NCBI GenBank assembly: GCA_903921945.1
Contig: CAIXSC010000155.1
Coordinates: forward strand, 1 to 16,772
Direction: 5' to 3'
DNA length: 16,772 bases
From: an uncultured Planctomycetaceae bacterium
GTDB lineage: Bacteria > Planctomycetota > Planctomycetia > Pirellulales > Pirellulaceae
A program made the position numbers and the translations under genes. Under the pieces are notes generated by a model that searched no databases, was not told where the DNA came from, and saw nothing but the letters and a program-made list of their open reading frames with translations. Below are positions 1 to 7,504 of this stretch, in pieces. Position 1 is the stretch's first letter. Each line of letters opens with the position of its first letter.

Positions 1-1779
1 CCAACGGATGGCGAGGGCAAAGCGACCGCGGAATTGATGCCGCCCGCCAGTGGCGGCGGAACAGCCCGCGTCAATATCGAGGTCATTCGTCCGGCCAGCG
101 GCAATTCGCCACGCATGACCGTTGGAACAGGCTCGACCACCGTCACTTGGGCCGCGCCCGGCCTGTCGATCCAGGTGCTCGGCCCCGAGTCGCTCGCGCT
201 GAACGCGGCCGGCGTTTTCCGCATTGTCGTCACCAATCAAGGCGAACTGCCGACTCGCGATGTGGTCGTCAGCGACGCGCCGCCACCGAGCCTGAAGTAC
301 GTTTCGAGCAATCCGAATGGCCAATGGTTCGGCGATCACCTTGAATGGCGGATCGGCGATTTGCCGCCGCGCAGCCAAAGGGTGCTCGACGCGACCTATC
401 AAGCCATTCGACCGGGCGACATTCGCTTCTGTGCGCGGGCCCGAGCGGCGGATGGACTGACCGCGGAAAACTGCCTGGATCGCGCTCGCATTTTCGCGCC
501 CGCGCTGCTGCTCACGATGACCGGCCCTCAAACGGTGCCTGTCGGCGGCGAAGCGCAGTTTCGTATCGAACTCACGAATCAAGCATCCGTCGCGCTCAAT
601 AACGTGCGGCTTGTCGACCGCTTCGACGAGGGCCTCGCCCACGCCCAGGGTGAACGAAGTCCGCTGCAGTGGAATATCGGCACGCTCGCGCCTGGAGAGA
701 CCAAGCGGGTCGCCTTGACCTTCTTCGCGCGACTCCCGGGACGGCTCTGCCATGTGGTCGACGCGATCGCCGACGGCGGGTATTCGGCCACCGCTCAGGG
801 ATGCGTGGTCGCGACCGCACCCGCGCCGGGCATGGCTCCGCCGGCAGGCGCCGGGCCCATGGGGGCAGGTCCACTACGAGTGCAGCTTGCCGGAGCCACT
901 CGGCAACAAGCGGGCCAAAGTGTCGATTACACGATTACCGTTTACAACGCCAGCGCGGCGGCGCTCTCGAATGTGCGGATCATCTACCAGCACGGTCCGT
1001 CGCTGAAGCCCGACGAAGCTTCGGCCGGTTTTCAAGCGTCACGCGGCCAGCTTATCTGGGATCTGCCACAACTGGCGCGCGACGAGCGCCGCAGCTACGT
1101 GGTCCGAGTCTCGTGCCTTCAACCCGACCCGGCGGCACTGAACCGCGTCACCGTCGCCGCCGACCAAGCCGCTCCGCAAACAGCCGAACTATCGACGGAA
1201 ATCACGCCCGGCCCAGTCCCCCCAAACACGGGCAACCCGAATACTGGCACGCCATCGGACCCGGCATTCCCCGGCGTTCCAACGCGACCGCCCTCCTCCA
1301 CCAGCGTGCCGCCGGCGGACAGCCTAACGCCGCCTCCCGATTCGCAACCGTCGAATGGTCCGCCCGCGGACACGACGTTGCCAACTCAGCCGGGCGCGAT
1401 CAACACGCTGAGCCTGAACGTCGCCGAATTGGCGGACCCGGTCCAAGTTGGGCAAATGGTTACCTATATCATTCGCATCCAGAACGATCGCGACATTCCG
1501 GATCAAAACGTCGCTTTGTCGCTGGAGTTTCCACCGGGAGTCGACATCACCAAGGCGAAGATCACCGGCTTTCGGCCCCGTGGACTTGTGGGGCCGGACG
1601 CCCGCACCGTGGAAATGGAGCCGGTCGCCGAGCTTCGTCCCCGCGAGGCGTTGCGTCCCTGCCGGGTCGAGTTACCGGCGAACCAAGTTGGCAAGCTGCA
1701 GTTCCGCGTCTTCCTTCGCAGCGCGCTCCAACCGACTCCGATCACGGTGACCGAGGAGACGACGGTGACGGCGCCATGA
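1..1779 (+). CDS. DUF11-repeat surface or secreted protein, 5' truncated
   Basis: The frame is open from the first base, so the gene begins upstream and only its C-terminal ~590 residues are seen. At least four beta-sandwich repeats of the DUF11 / conserved-repeat type can be read, at about nt 160-500, 505-815, 870-1195 and 1405-1776. Each has the family pattern of a hydrophobic strand, 'G' plus a framework such as FRIVVTNQG, YTITVYNAS or YIIRIQND, then an asymmetric 'NVR/VVVSD' strand. Repeats three and four are separated by a Pro/Thr/Ser-rich linker at about nt 1200-1395. DUF11 proteins are usually exported, large and adhesive or structural; I see no anchor or sorting signal at this C-terminus. 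The internal ATG at 37 is probably not the true start, since coding continues upstream. Its stop overlaps the next gene by 4 nt (ATGA), which suggests co-transcription. Confidence 0.85.
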   Translation, partial: PTDGEGKATAELMPPASGGGTARVNIEVIRPASGNSPRMTVGTGSTTVTWAAPGLSIQVLGPESLALNAAGVFRIVVTNQGELPTRDVVVSDAPPPSLKYVSSNPNGQWFGDHLEWRIGDLPPRSQRVLDATYQAIRPGDIRFCARARAADGLTAENCLDRARIFAPALLLTMTGPQTVPVGGEAQFRIELTNQASVALNNVRLVDRFDEGLAHAQGERSPLQWNIGTLAPGETKRVALTFFARLPGRLCHVVDAIADGGYSATAQGCVVATAPAPGMAPPAGAGPMGAGPLRVQLAGATRQQAGQSVDYTITVYNASAAALSNVRIIYQHGPSLKPDEASAGFQASRGQLIWDLPQLARDERRSYVVRVSCLQPDPAALNRVTVAADQAAPQTAELSTEITPGPVPPNTGNPNTGTPSDPAFPGVPTRPPSSTSVPPADSLTPPPDSQPSNGPPADTTLPTQPGAINTLSLNVAELADPVQVGQMVTYIIRIQNDRDIPDQNVALSLEFPPGVDITKAKITGFRPRGLVGPDARTVEMEPVAELRPREALRPCRVELPANQVGKLQFRVFLRSALQPTPITVTEETTVTAP

Positions 1780-2288
1780 GGCCGCCGCAACTCGGCGAAG
1801 CCGCATCCGCCTTCACCGGCCGATTTGTCGTCCTGCGTCATGAAATGCCGGCACACGCCCAGCGTTCGTCCCACTGGGATCTGCTCTTGGAAGCCGGTCC
1901 TGTGCTCGCCGCCTGGGAACTCCCTTGCCCGCTGCTCGCCTCGCGCGATACGTCCGGCCCCATCACCGGACCGGCGCGAAGGTTGCCGGATCATCGCGTG
2001 CTCTATCTCGACTACCAGGGCCCGATCGCGGGTGACCGCGGCCACGTCACGCGAGTCGCCGCTGGCGTCCACCACACCCATTTCGAACCAACAAACCTTC
2101 GATGTCCGTCCGACGTGCGTTGGATTATCGAATTGATGGGATGCGTGATCGACGAACCACCCAACCGCCAACCGCCATCGCGGGAAATCCAACTCGCCGG
2201 ACGATTGACGATCGAACCCCTGACTTCACCCGGTGACTCCTCCCATCGCTGGAACTGGGAGCCCTCGCCTTCAGAAGTTCACGAATGA
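1776..2288 (+). CDS. Stand-alone LigD-type 3'-phosphoesterase (PE) domain protein, 170 aa
   Basis: The protein matches the N-terminal phosphoesterase domain of bacterial DNA ligase D, without the ligase or polymerase domains. It shows RFVVLRHE (residues 16-23, candidate metal ligand His22), SHWDLLLE (32-39, His33 and Asp35), AWELP (46-50) and LPDHRVLYLDYQGPI (70-84, His73). These correspond to the H...HxD...H metal-site pattern of LigD PE domains, in which 3'-phosphate or 3'-ribonucleotide ends are trimmed. The C-terminal ~45 residues are Pro/Arg-rich and probably flexible. The ATG overlaps the stop of the upstream DUF11 gene (ATGA), implying translational coupling. No ku or ligase gene is near. 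Substrate is unknown; the family name in databases is usually 'DNA polymerase ligase N-terminal domain'. Confidence 0.8.
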   Translation: MRPPQLGEAASAFTGRFVVLRHEMPAHAQRSSHWDLLLEAGPVLAAWELPCPLLASRDTSGPITGPARRLPDHRVLYLDYQGPIAGDRGHVTRVAAGVHHTHFEPTNLRCPSDVRWIIELMGCVIDEPPNRQPPSREIQLAGRLTIEPLTSPGDSSHRWNWEPSPSEVHE

Positions 2289-2292
2289 CAGG

Positions 2293-2321
2293 GCGTGGCG
2301 ATTGACGGCAAGACGCCACGC
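2293..2321. terminator. Inverted repeat between convergent genes
   Basis: GCGTGGCG (2293-2300) and CGCCACGC (2314-2321) form a perfect 8-bp stem with a 13-nt loop, placed 4 nt after the stop of the phosphoesterase gene and 26 nt from the stop of the convergent membrane-protein gene. There is no T-run on either side, so an intrinsic terminator is only suggested by position. Confidence 0.4.
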
Positions 2322-2347
2322 GATGTCGCGGAGAGCGCTTCGCCGAA

Positions 2348-3049
2348 CTATTCCGTTCGCCCTTCAAGGATCAGCCGCCCGGGCAGCAATCCCACGGACT
2401 CGAGCAGCACTCGGCGGTTGCCCAAAGCTTCGGTTTTGTCCGGCAGGGTGAGCCGCGCGATCGGTTCGCGGCCAGCCTGCGTCCATCGCAAGGGCAAGTT
2501 CGCGCGCCGAGCCGCGTCGGCCGCCAGTTCCACTAACGGAGCGGCGGGCGCGGGAGCTTGTCCTAGGCGCACCGCAATGACGCGGACCGACAACACGTTC
2601 GGCTCGTCCTCCACCTTCACCGCCAGTTCGAACGATACCACCGCATCGATTTGGCCTGATCGATAGCGTCCACCTAGCTCCAGGGCGCCGTCCGCGATCG
2701 CCACGCGCGGGTCGGCGAAACTGTCCGGAAGGGCGTTGGGAAAGGCCTTTGGCAAACGCTCGGCCAACCAGCTATTGATTTGGTCTTCGGTCAATTCCAA
2801 CCGCCAGCCACCCCGTCGCCGGGCCGCATTGCGTGCCGCCAGTACGCGGCGCTCGAACTCGTCGCCCTCCGCGATGGGTCGCTGCGCGTCGGCCATGACC
2901 GCCCGCGCATAGAACGGCGGGGGCTGCCGGCTCAACCACCACAGCCAAGCGGCTACGGAGAGAACCAATAGCGACGTGATGGCGGAGATCACGGCGAGCC
3001 ATTGCCACCACCGGCGCTGGCGCCGCGCGCGGCCGCGTGGGTCGGCCAT
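2348..3049 (-). CDS. Single-pass membrane protein of unknown function, 233 aa
   Basis: Not assigned to a family with confidence. The N-terminus is very basic (RGRARRQRR, residues 5-13), followed by a Trp-rich transmembrane helix at about 17-39. By the positive-inside rule the rest lies outside the cytoplasm. The soluble part includes LTEDQINSWL (about 86-95), a pattern reminiscent of small membrane-anchored proteins of the YpmS/DUF2140 type; that resemblance is an impression only. No lipobox and no catalytic motif are seen. The ATG overlaps the tyrS stop by one base (TGATG), so it is likely translated from the tyrS transcript. Confidence 0.7.
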   Translation of the reverse strand: MADPRGRARRQRRWWQWLAVISAITSLLVLSVAAWLWWLSRQPPPFYARAVMADAQRPIAEGDEFERRVLAARNAARRRGGWRLELTEDQINSWLAERLPKAFPNALPDSFADPRVAIADGALELGGRYRSGQIDAVVSFELAVKVEDEPNVLSVRVIAVRLGQAPAPAAPLVELAADAARRANLPLRWTQAGREPIARLTLPDKTEALGNRRVLLESVGLLPGRLILEGRTE

Positions 3050-4332
3050 CAGATGAACCGCAGCAGCGCGAAGTTGCTCTTGCCGCGCCGCAGCACGATC
3101 ACCGTTTCGCTGGCGAGATGCTCGGGGAGAAGCGTCGCATTCAGGTCAGCCACAACGCGGTTGTTGACGTACGCTCCGCCCTGCTCGATCGTCCGTCGCG
3201 CTTCGCCACGGGATTTGGCTAGACCGGATTCGCAGAGCGCATCGACGAGCCGCAGTCCGGCCGCGAGCCGATCGCGAGCTAGCGTTTGGCTCGGGACATC
3301 CGCGAAGATCTCCATAAGCTGCGCATCGGTCAGTTGGGAGATTTCGGCCGATTGAAACAGCACTTCGGTCGCCCGCCTCGCCGCTTCCAACCCTTCGTCG
3401 CCATGCACAAGCCGAGTGAGGGATTCGGCAAGCCGCTTTTGGCTCAGACGCAGTTCGGGTTGGTCGCGGCGGGAAACATCAAGCGATTCAATCTCTTCCC
3501 GCGAAAGTTCCGTCAGGAACCGCAGGCACATCCCGGCGTCGGCATCGGCGACGTTGAGCCAGTACTGGAAGAACTGATAAGGCGAGGTGCGCGAGCGCGA
3601 CAGCCAGATTGCGCCGCGTTCCGTCTTGCCCATTTTCGAACCATCGGACTTCAGCAACAGCGGGCAGGTAAGCCCGTACAACTGAACGCCGTGCATGCGC
3701 CGTCCGAGGTCGATGCCCGCCGTGATGTTGCCCCATTGGTCGCTGCCGCCAATCTGCAGCTCGCACCCGCGTTGGCGATTGAGCTGCACAAAATCGTAGG
3801 CTTGCAGCAACATGTAGCTGAATTCGGTGTAGCTGATCCCCGCGTCGTCGCGTTCGATTCGGCTGCGAACCGAATCCTTGGCCAGCATCACGTTAACCGG
3901 AAAGTGCTTGCCCACGTCGCGAAGGAACTCGAGGTAGCCGAAGCCGCCCATCCAGTCGTAATTGTTGACCAGCGCCGCGGCGCTAGGGCCGGGCGAGAAA
4001 TCGAGGAAGTGGGAAATCTGCCTTTCCAGCCCCGCGACATTAGCGCGCAGCGTGTCAACCGACAGAAGATTGCGTTCCTCGCTCTTGCCGCTTGGGTCGC
4101 CAATCATCCCGGTCGCGCCACCGACCAACGCAATCGGTCGATGACCGGCCCGCTGGAACCGTCGCAGCGTCATGAGCGGCAACAAGCTGCCGACATGGAG
4201 ACTGTCGGCAGTCGGATCGAAGCCCGCGTACAACGAGCGGCTCGCGGCATTCAGCCACTCGGCCAGCTTCGCCCCGTCTGTGGTTTGATGCACCAATCCG
4301 CGCCACTGCAGTTCGGCGACGATGTCCGTCAT
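3049..4332 (-). CDS. tyrS: Tyrosyl-tRNA synthetase, 427 aa
   Basis: Class I synthetase that charges tRNA-Tyr with tyrosine in the cytoplasm. The order is typical of the TyrRS-1 group: tyrosine-site YAGFDPTADSLHVGSL (35-50, containing the HIGH-like HVGS), GGATGMIGDPSGKS (71-84), NNYDW (123-127), IGGSDQWGNITAG (194-206) and the KMSKS-like KMGKT (233-237). An S4 RNA-binding domain occupies about 365-427. Length is normal for the family. The ATG is supported by AAGGA at 4338-4342, 5 nt upstream. It lies 77 nt after the DUF1877 gene, in the same direction. Confidence 0.97.
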   Translation of the reverse strand: MTDIVAELQWRGLVHQTTDGAKLAEWLNAASRSLYAGFDPTADSLHVGSLLPLMTLRRFQRAGHRPIALVGGATGMIGDPSGKSEERNLLSVDTLRANVAGLERQISHFLDFSPGPSAAALVNNYDWMGGFGYLEFLRDVGKHFPVNVMLAKDSVRSRIERDDAGISYTEFSYMLLQAYDFVQLNRQRGCELQIGGSDQWGNITAGIDLGRRMHGVQLYGLTCPLLLKSDGSKMGKTERGAIWLSRSRTSPYQFFQYWLNVADADAGMCLRFLTELSREEIESLDVSRRDQPELRLSQKRLAESLTRLVHGDEGLEAARRATEVLFQSAEISQLTDAQLMEIFADVPSQTLARDRLAAGLRLVDALCESGLAKSRGEARRTIEQGGAYVNNRVVADLNATLLPEHLASETVIVLRRGKSNFALLRFI

Positions 4333-4409
4333 GAGTTTCCTTGTTGCAGGTCGATGCGGTGGACCAGGGCGTTTCTTTCGCGGTCAGCACGCGTAGCCAG
4401 CCTTGACAA

Positions 4410-4916
4410 CTAGCCTGCGCGGTCCGCGACGAACAGCACCGCGCTGAAATCCTCCGCCGCCAAATCGTAGAATTCGCGTACTTGCTGGAACACGACCCAG
4501 GCTTTTTCGAGATCCTTTTCTTGGAGCGGTCGCCCATAGGCGGCGGCATCGAGCGCGAAGTATTTCTTCCGCAGGTCCTCGAACTTGATCTCTTCGAGCG
4601 CTTCCACAACGTACGGGGCCATGTCAGGCCGCACGAGCGACACGACAGCGTCGGCCCCATCGTACAGCGATCGCCCTCCAAGGAAGCACTGGTTGATCGG
4701 CGGTTCGCCCGCATTCGGGTCCAGCGAACCGTCGGTCAGACAGCGGTGGAGCGTATCCCAACTGATTCCCAACTCGAGAATCCGGCCGCGTTTGCGGTAG
4801 TCCTGGGATTGGCTCAATTGCCGGCAAAAATCCCGGATGTTCTCCGGTTCCCGAATGCCGAATAGTTTTTTCGAATCTTCCCGATTCAGCAGGATGTGAA
4901 AACCTGGGCCGGACAT
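4410..4916 (-). CDS. DUF1877 (YfbM-like) family protein, 168 aa
   Basis: A cytoplasmic protein of unknown biochemical function. It follows the DUF1877 layout: an N-terminal hydrophobic strand (GFHILLNRED), a helical segment, the ISWDTLHRCLTDG block (about 51-63) corresponding to the family's 'DKAWHGIHYLLTG', then CFLGGRSLYDG and YVVEALEEI. A C-terminal helix FQQVREFYDLAAEDFSAVLF ends the domain. The family has no known enzyme activity, and no catalytic residues are apparent. No strong ribosome-binding site is visible before the ATG. It sits between ispD and tyrS on the same strand. Confidence 0.8.
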   Translation of the reverse strand: MSGPGFHILLNREDSKKLFGIREPENIRDFCRQLSQSQDYRKRGRILELGISWDTLHRCLTDGSLDPNAGEPPINQCFLGGRSLYDGADAVVSLVRPDMAPYVVEALEEIKFEDLRKKYFALDAAAYGRPLQEKDLEKAWVVFQQVREFYDLAAEDFSAVLFVADRAG

Positions 4917-4956
4917 GACTCGTCTAGTGAGGGTTGTGGAGGTGTGGAAAGGAGTG

Positions 4957-4991
4957 AAAAAACGCCGAGTCTTCGCATGGTGGCCGCGGCG
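4957..4991 (-). terminator. Possible rho-independent terminator downstream of ispD
   Basis: Read on the - strand, CGCCG (4991-4987) pairs with CGGCG (4967-4963) across a 19-nt loop and is followed at once by six Ts (4962-4957). The stem is short and the loop long, so it is a moderate candidate. It lies about 85-115 nt past the ispD stop and ahead of the DUF1877 start at 4916. Confidence 0.35.
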
Positions 4992-4998
4992 GGCGACG

Positions 4999-5018
4999 GT
5001 CGCGGCTTACCCCGCGAC
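4999..5018. repeat. Perfect 7-bp hairpin in the ispD-DUF1877 gap
   Basis: GTCGCGG (4999-5005), loop CTTACC, CCGCGAC (5012-5018). This GC-rich stem lies about 58 nt past the ispD stop. With the T-run hairpin at 4957-4991 it could form a two-part terminator or an mRNA-stabilising structure. There is no T-run immediately next to it. Confidence 0.45.
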
Positions 5019-5075
5019 AGCCTGTCCCGCGCCAAAACGGCCCGCCTCATGATCGTACGTGGTAACGTGGCCGCT

Positions 5076-5831
5076 TCAACGCCAAAATCCGTCTCCCGCA
5101 AATGGCCCGAGTCCTTCGAGGCCTTTGGGCTTGGGTAACGCCTTCAAGGCATGCGCCGCCAGTCGCAGGTCATCGCGAGTGGTGATCTTCAAGTTCAAGG
5201 GAGAACCGGGAACAATCGCGACCTTATGCCCCAGTCGCTCGACAAGCTGCGAGTCGTCCGTCGCCGGTTCGCGTCCGCGTCTCGCGTAGGCGTCGATCAG
5301 CAGTTGACGGCGAAACACCTGCGGCGTCTGCGCTTCCCAAAGGTCGGAACGCGGCACGGTATCCTGGATCATCTGATCTTTGCTGACTCGCTTGAGCGTG
5401 CTGGTTACCGGCACACCAAGAATCGCGGCCCCCGTCTTTTCCGCGGCCGCGAAAACATCATCGATCCATGTGTCGGCGATACACGGACGAGCCGCGTCAT
5501 GGATCGCCACGTAATCGATCTCGTCGCGCACCCGAGCCAAGGCATTCGCCACGGAATCGCTTCGCTCGGCCCCGCCATCGACCACCTCGACGCCGAGGAT
5601 CGCGACGTTCGCACCGAACTTGCCGAGAAAGGACTCGCGATCTTCCGGGGAGATGACGATCAACACCTGCTTGACGTCGCCGCGATTCAGGAAACGGTCC
5701 ACCGCATGCAGCCACACCGCGCGGTTTTCCAGCGGCGCGAAAGGCTTCTTGTAATGTTGGTCCCGAAAACGTCGGCTCTGGCCAGCGGCCGGGAGAATCA
5801 CAGCGAACTTGGGCACGGCTGATTCAGGCAA
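5076..5831 (-). CDS. ispD: 2-C-methyl-D-erythritol 4-phosphate cytidylyltransferase, 251 aa
   Basis: Third step of the MEP isoprenoid pathway: joins MEP and CTP to give CDP-ME and pyrophosphate. The CTP-binding loop LPAAGQSRRF (13-22) with KKPF (28-31) matches the family's AAGxGxRxG...KQF block. GGAERSDSV (86-94), HDAARP (111-116) and a late LNLKITTRDDL (about 219-229) are all present and in order. The C-terminus has a ~20-residue Lys/Pro/Gly tail (ALPKPKGLEG...) beyond the usual end. There is no ATG: the frame is stopped 39 nt above the first codon, leaving TTG (5831, used here) or GTG (5816), neither with a clear Shine-Dalgarno. No ispF follows, unlike many bacteria. Confidence 0.95.
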   Translation of the reverse strand: MPESAVPKFAVILPAAGQSRRFRDQHYKKPFAPLENRAVWLHAVDRFLNRGDVKQVLIVISPEDRESFLGKFGANVAILGVEVVDGGAERSDSVANALARVRDEIDYVAIHDAARPCIADTWIDDVFAAAEKTGAAILGVPVTSTLKRVSKDQMIQDTVPRSDLWEAQTPQVFRRQLLIDAYARRGREPATDDSQLVERLGHKVAIVPGSPLNLKITTRDDLRLAAHALKALPKPKGLEGLGPFAGDGFWR

Positions 5832-5866
5832 AGCGGTAAAATTAGGGTGTTTCCGATAACTCGCTT

Positions 5867-5895
5867 AATGTCGCAAGTTCGACCGGCAGCGTCAA
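5867..5895 (-). promoter_or_regulatory. Candidate ispD promoter
   Basis: On the - strand, TTGACG (5895-5890) is followed after 17 nt by GACATT (5872-5867). The -35 matches five of six consensus bases, the -10 only three. It would give a leader of roughly 30 nt before the TTG start of ispD. Confidence 0.3.
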
Positions 5896-5917
5896 CACCG
5901 ACCCGCGCAATCCGAAA

Positions 5918-5933
5918 CCGCTTAACCGCTTAA
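5918..5933. repeat. Tandem CCGCTTAA repeat in the divergent ispD/DUF1501 region
   Basis: CCGCTTAA occurs twice head to tail (5918-5925, 5926-5933), and CGCTTAA occurs again at 5862-5868. The second copy runs into AGCG, making the palindrome CGCTTAAAGCG (5927-5937). The elements lie in the roughly 225 bp between two divergent genes and could be a regulator site; no protein is implied by the sequence itself. Confidence 0.45.
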
Positions 5934-6009
5934 AGCGTCGCACCGCGAACCAACAGCGCAAGATCGCTTTACGGCGTCGCCCTTCGTGCCGCATCACAAA
6001 CAAAATCGC

Positions 6010-6038
6010 TTGACACGCCATGTCGCTCGACCGATAAC
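6010..6038 (+). promoter_or_regulatory. Sigma70-type promoter for the DUF1501 gene
   Basis: A perfect TTGACA (6010-6015), a 17-nt spacer, then GATAAC (6033-6038; four of six consensus bases). Transcription would begin near 6045, giving a ~50-nt leader that contains the ribosome-binding site AGGAG (6081-6085) before the ATG at 6096. Confidence 0.55.
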
Positions 6039-6095
6039 TCCACCTATCGCCAAAGATTGATGCAACCAACCGCAATGTACAGGAGCTCAGCGAGC

Positions 6096-7433
6096 ATGGA
6101 CAAATCGGGCATTGCCGCGTTCACCCGTTCCAGCATCGATCGCCGTCATGCCTTGAAAGTCGGCGTGCTGGCGCTCGGCGGGCTTACCCTCCCCGAACTG
6201 CTCCGACGACGGGCTCTGGCTGCCGAATCCAACGCTCCCGCCGCTGCGGGAACTCCGCGACGAACGTCCGTGATCTTCGTCGAGCTCGCCGGTGGCCCGA
6301 CTCATTTCGAAACGTATGACCCGAAGCCAGACGCGCCGGAGGAATACCGCGGGCCACTCGGCAGCGTGCCAACGGCCATCCCGGGCGAACGGTTTTCCGA
6401 GTTGATGTCGGAGCAGGCCAAAATCGCGGACAAGCTGGCGATTATCCGCTCCGTGACGCACGCTTCAAGCAGCCACGGCACCTCGGCCCACCTCACTCAA
6501 ACCGGCTATTACCTTCGCGACCCGCAACGCCGTGAAAACGACATGCCGTGCGCTGGTTCGATCACCGCCAAGTTGCGCGGCCCGAACGACAGTGGACTGC
6601 CAGCCTTCGTATCGATTCCCCAAGCGATGCGGTTTGGCGGACCGGCCTATCTCGGCAAACAATTCGGTCCATTTCGCACGGAGTCCGATCCGGCGTCCGA
6701 AAAATTCGAGGTCAATAATCTCGCCTTGACCAACGGTTTGGACATCGAACGGCTCGACGACCGCCGCTCGCTGCTCACCGCGTTCGACAATCAACGCCGT
6801 GTGCTCGACACCCAAGGGGTCACGGAGTCGATCGACCAATTTACCCGCGAGGCGTACGACATGGTCGCTGGCGGAAAGGCCCGCGCTGCCTTCGACATCG
6901 CGGCGGAAGACCCGCGGACTCGCGACCGCTATGGTCGCAACAGCAGCGGCCAGGGGATGCTCCTCGCTCGACGACTTGTCGAAGCCGGCGTCACGTTCGT
7001 CACTGTCCGCGTTGGCGGCTGGGACGACCATACGCAAATCAAATCGGCCATGGAGAAAAAAGGACCGGATTACGATCGCGGCATCGCGGCCCTGGTCACC
7101 GACCTCCACGAGCGTGGACTCGATCGCGATGTGCTCGTCGTCGCCATGGGTGAATTCGGACGCACGCCGCGAGTCAACAAGTCGGCGGGCCGCGACCACT
7201 GGGGCAGCGTCATGAGCGTGCTGCTGGCGGGCGGCGGCTTGCGCATGGGCCAAATCATCGGCTCGTCATCGGAAAAGGGCGAAGTCCCTCAAGATCGGCC
7301 TTACCGGCCGGAAAACGTCCTGGCCACGATCTACCGCCACCTGGGCATCGATCCGGCCCAGTCGTTCCTCGATTTCTCGGGGCGACCGCGGTACATCCTC
7401 GAAAATCGCGGCGGCGTGCAAGAGCTCGGCTAA
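6096..7433 (+). CDS. DUF1501 family exported protein (alkaline phosphatase/sulfatase fold), 445 aa
   Basis: Planctomycete-type DUF1501 protein, structurally related to the alkaline phosphatase/sulfatase superfamily; substrate unknown. The N-terminus carries a Tat-like signal: DRRHALKVG (15-23), a hydrophobic stretch to about 33, and a likely cut after RRRALA. Conserved blocks are GGPTHFETYDPKP (66-78), a central VGGWDDH, MGEFGRTPRV (about 351-360) and GRDHW (365-369), whose Asp and His probably bind metal. I chose ATG 6096 because AGGAG lies 10 nt upstream; TTG 6057 and ATG 6060 would add 12-13 residues and lack a site. Family members often sit beside a DUF1549/DUF1553 cytochrome-like gene; none is here. 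Confidence 0.92.
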   Translation: MDKSGIAAFTRSSIDRRHALKVGVLALGGLTLPELLRRRALAAESNAPAAAGTPRRTSVIFVELAGGPTHFETYDPKPDAPEEYRGPLGSVPTAIPGERFSELMSEQAKIADKLAIIRSVTHASSSHGTSAHLTQTGYYLRDPQRRENDMPCAGSITAKLRGPNDSGLPAFVSIPQAMRFGGPAYLGKQFGPFRTESDPASEKFEVNNLALTNGLDIERLDDRRSLLTAFDNQRRVLDTQGVTESIDQFTREAYDMVAGGKARAAFDIAAEDPRTRDRYGRNSSGQGMLLARRLVEAGVTFVTVRVGGWDDHTQIKSAMEKKGPDYDRGIAALVTDLHERGLDRDVLVVAMGEFGRTPRVNKSAGRDHWGSVMSVLLAGGGLRMGQIIGSSSEKGEVPQDRPYRPENVLATIYRHLGIDPAQSFLDFSGRPRYILENRGGVQELG

Positions 7434-7504
7434 CCCCACCAGAACGTCGCACTCGCGTCTCGGGTGGTGACCACACTGGCGGTGGGCAAATCGGTCGCGG
7501 CCGC

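Noticed and set aside
669..1775. Long + strand frame in another phase across the DUF11 gene
   Set aside because: Only its end, from ATG 1776, is a real gene (the phosphoesterase). The upstream part is Arg-rich shadow sequence of the DUF11 gene.
3049..4332. HVGS and KMGKT in place of textbook HIGH and KMSKS in TyrS
   Set aside because: Both variants are usual in bacterial TyrRS; the enzyme looks normal.
4403..4410. TTGACAAC, the same 8-mer as at 16331 and 16490
   Set aside because: It ends at the stop codon of the DUF1877 gene and points away from tyrS with no -10 after it; probably chance.
3286..4413. 375-codon open frame on the + strand opposite tyrS
   Set aside because: It lies wholly antisense to a clear tyrS, has no recognisable domain and no ribosome-binding site. 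Long antisense frames are common in GC-rich coding DNA.
4333..5075. Search for a tRNA gene in the gaps around the DUF1877 gene
   Set aside because: No T-arm GTTCGAATCC-like motif with a matching acceptor stem was found in these gaps or in 5832-6056.
5842..6075. 77-codon - strand frame between ispD and the DUF1501 gene
   Set aside because: TTG start, no ribosome-binding site, no domain, and it overlaps the promoters and repeats of a divergent control region. A small peptide cannot be fully excluded.
7434..7504. Possible terminator between the convergent DUF1501 and GH15-like genes
   Set aside because: Only a 4-bp GTGG-TGA-CCAC stem and scattered CCACC/GGTGG pairs; no T-run. Not strong enough to call.
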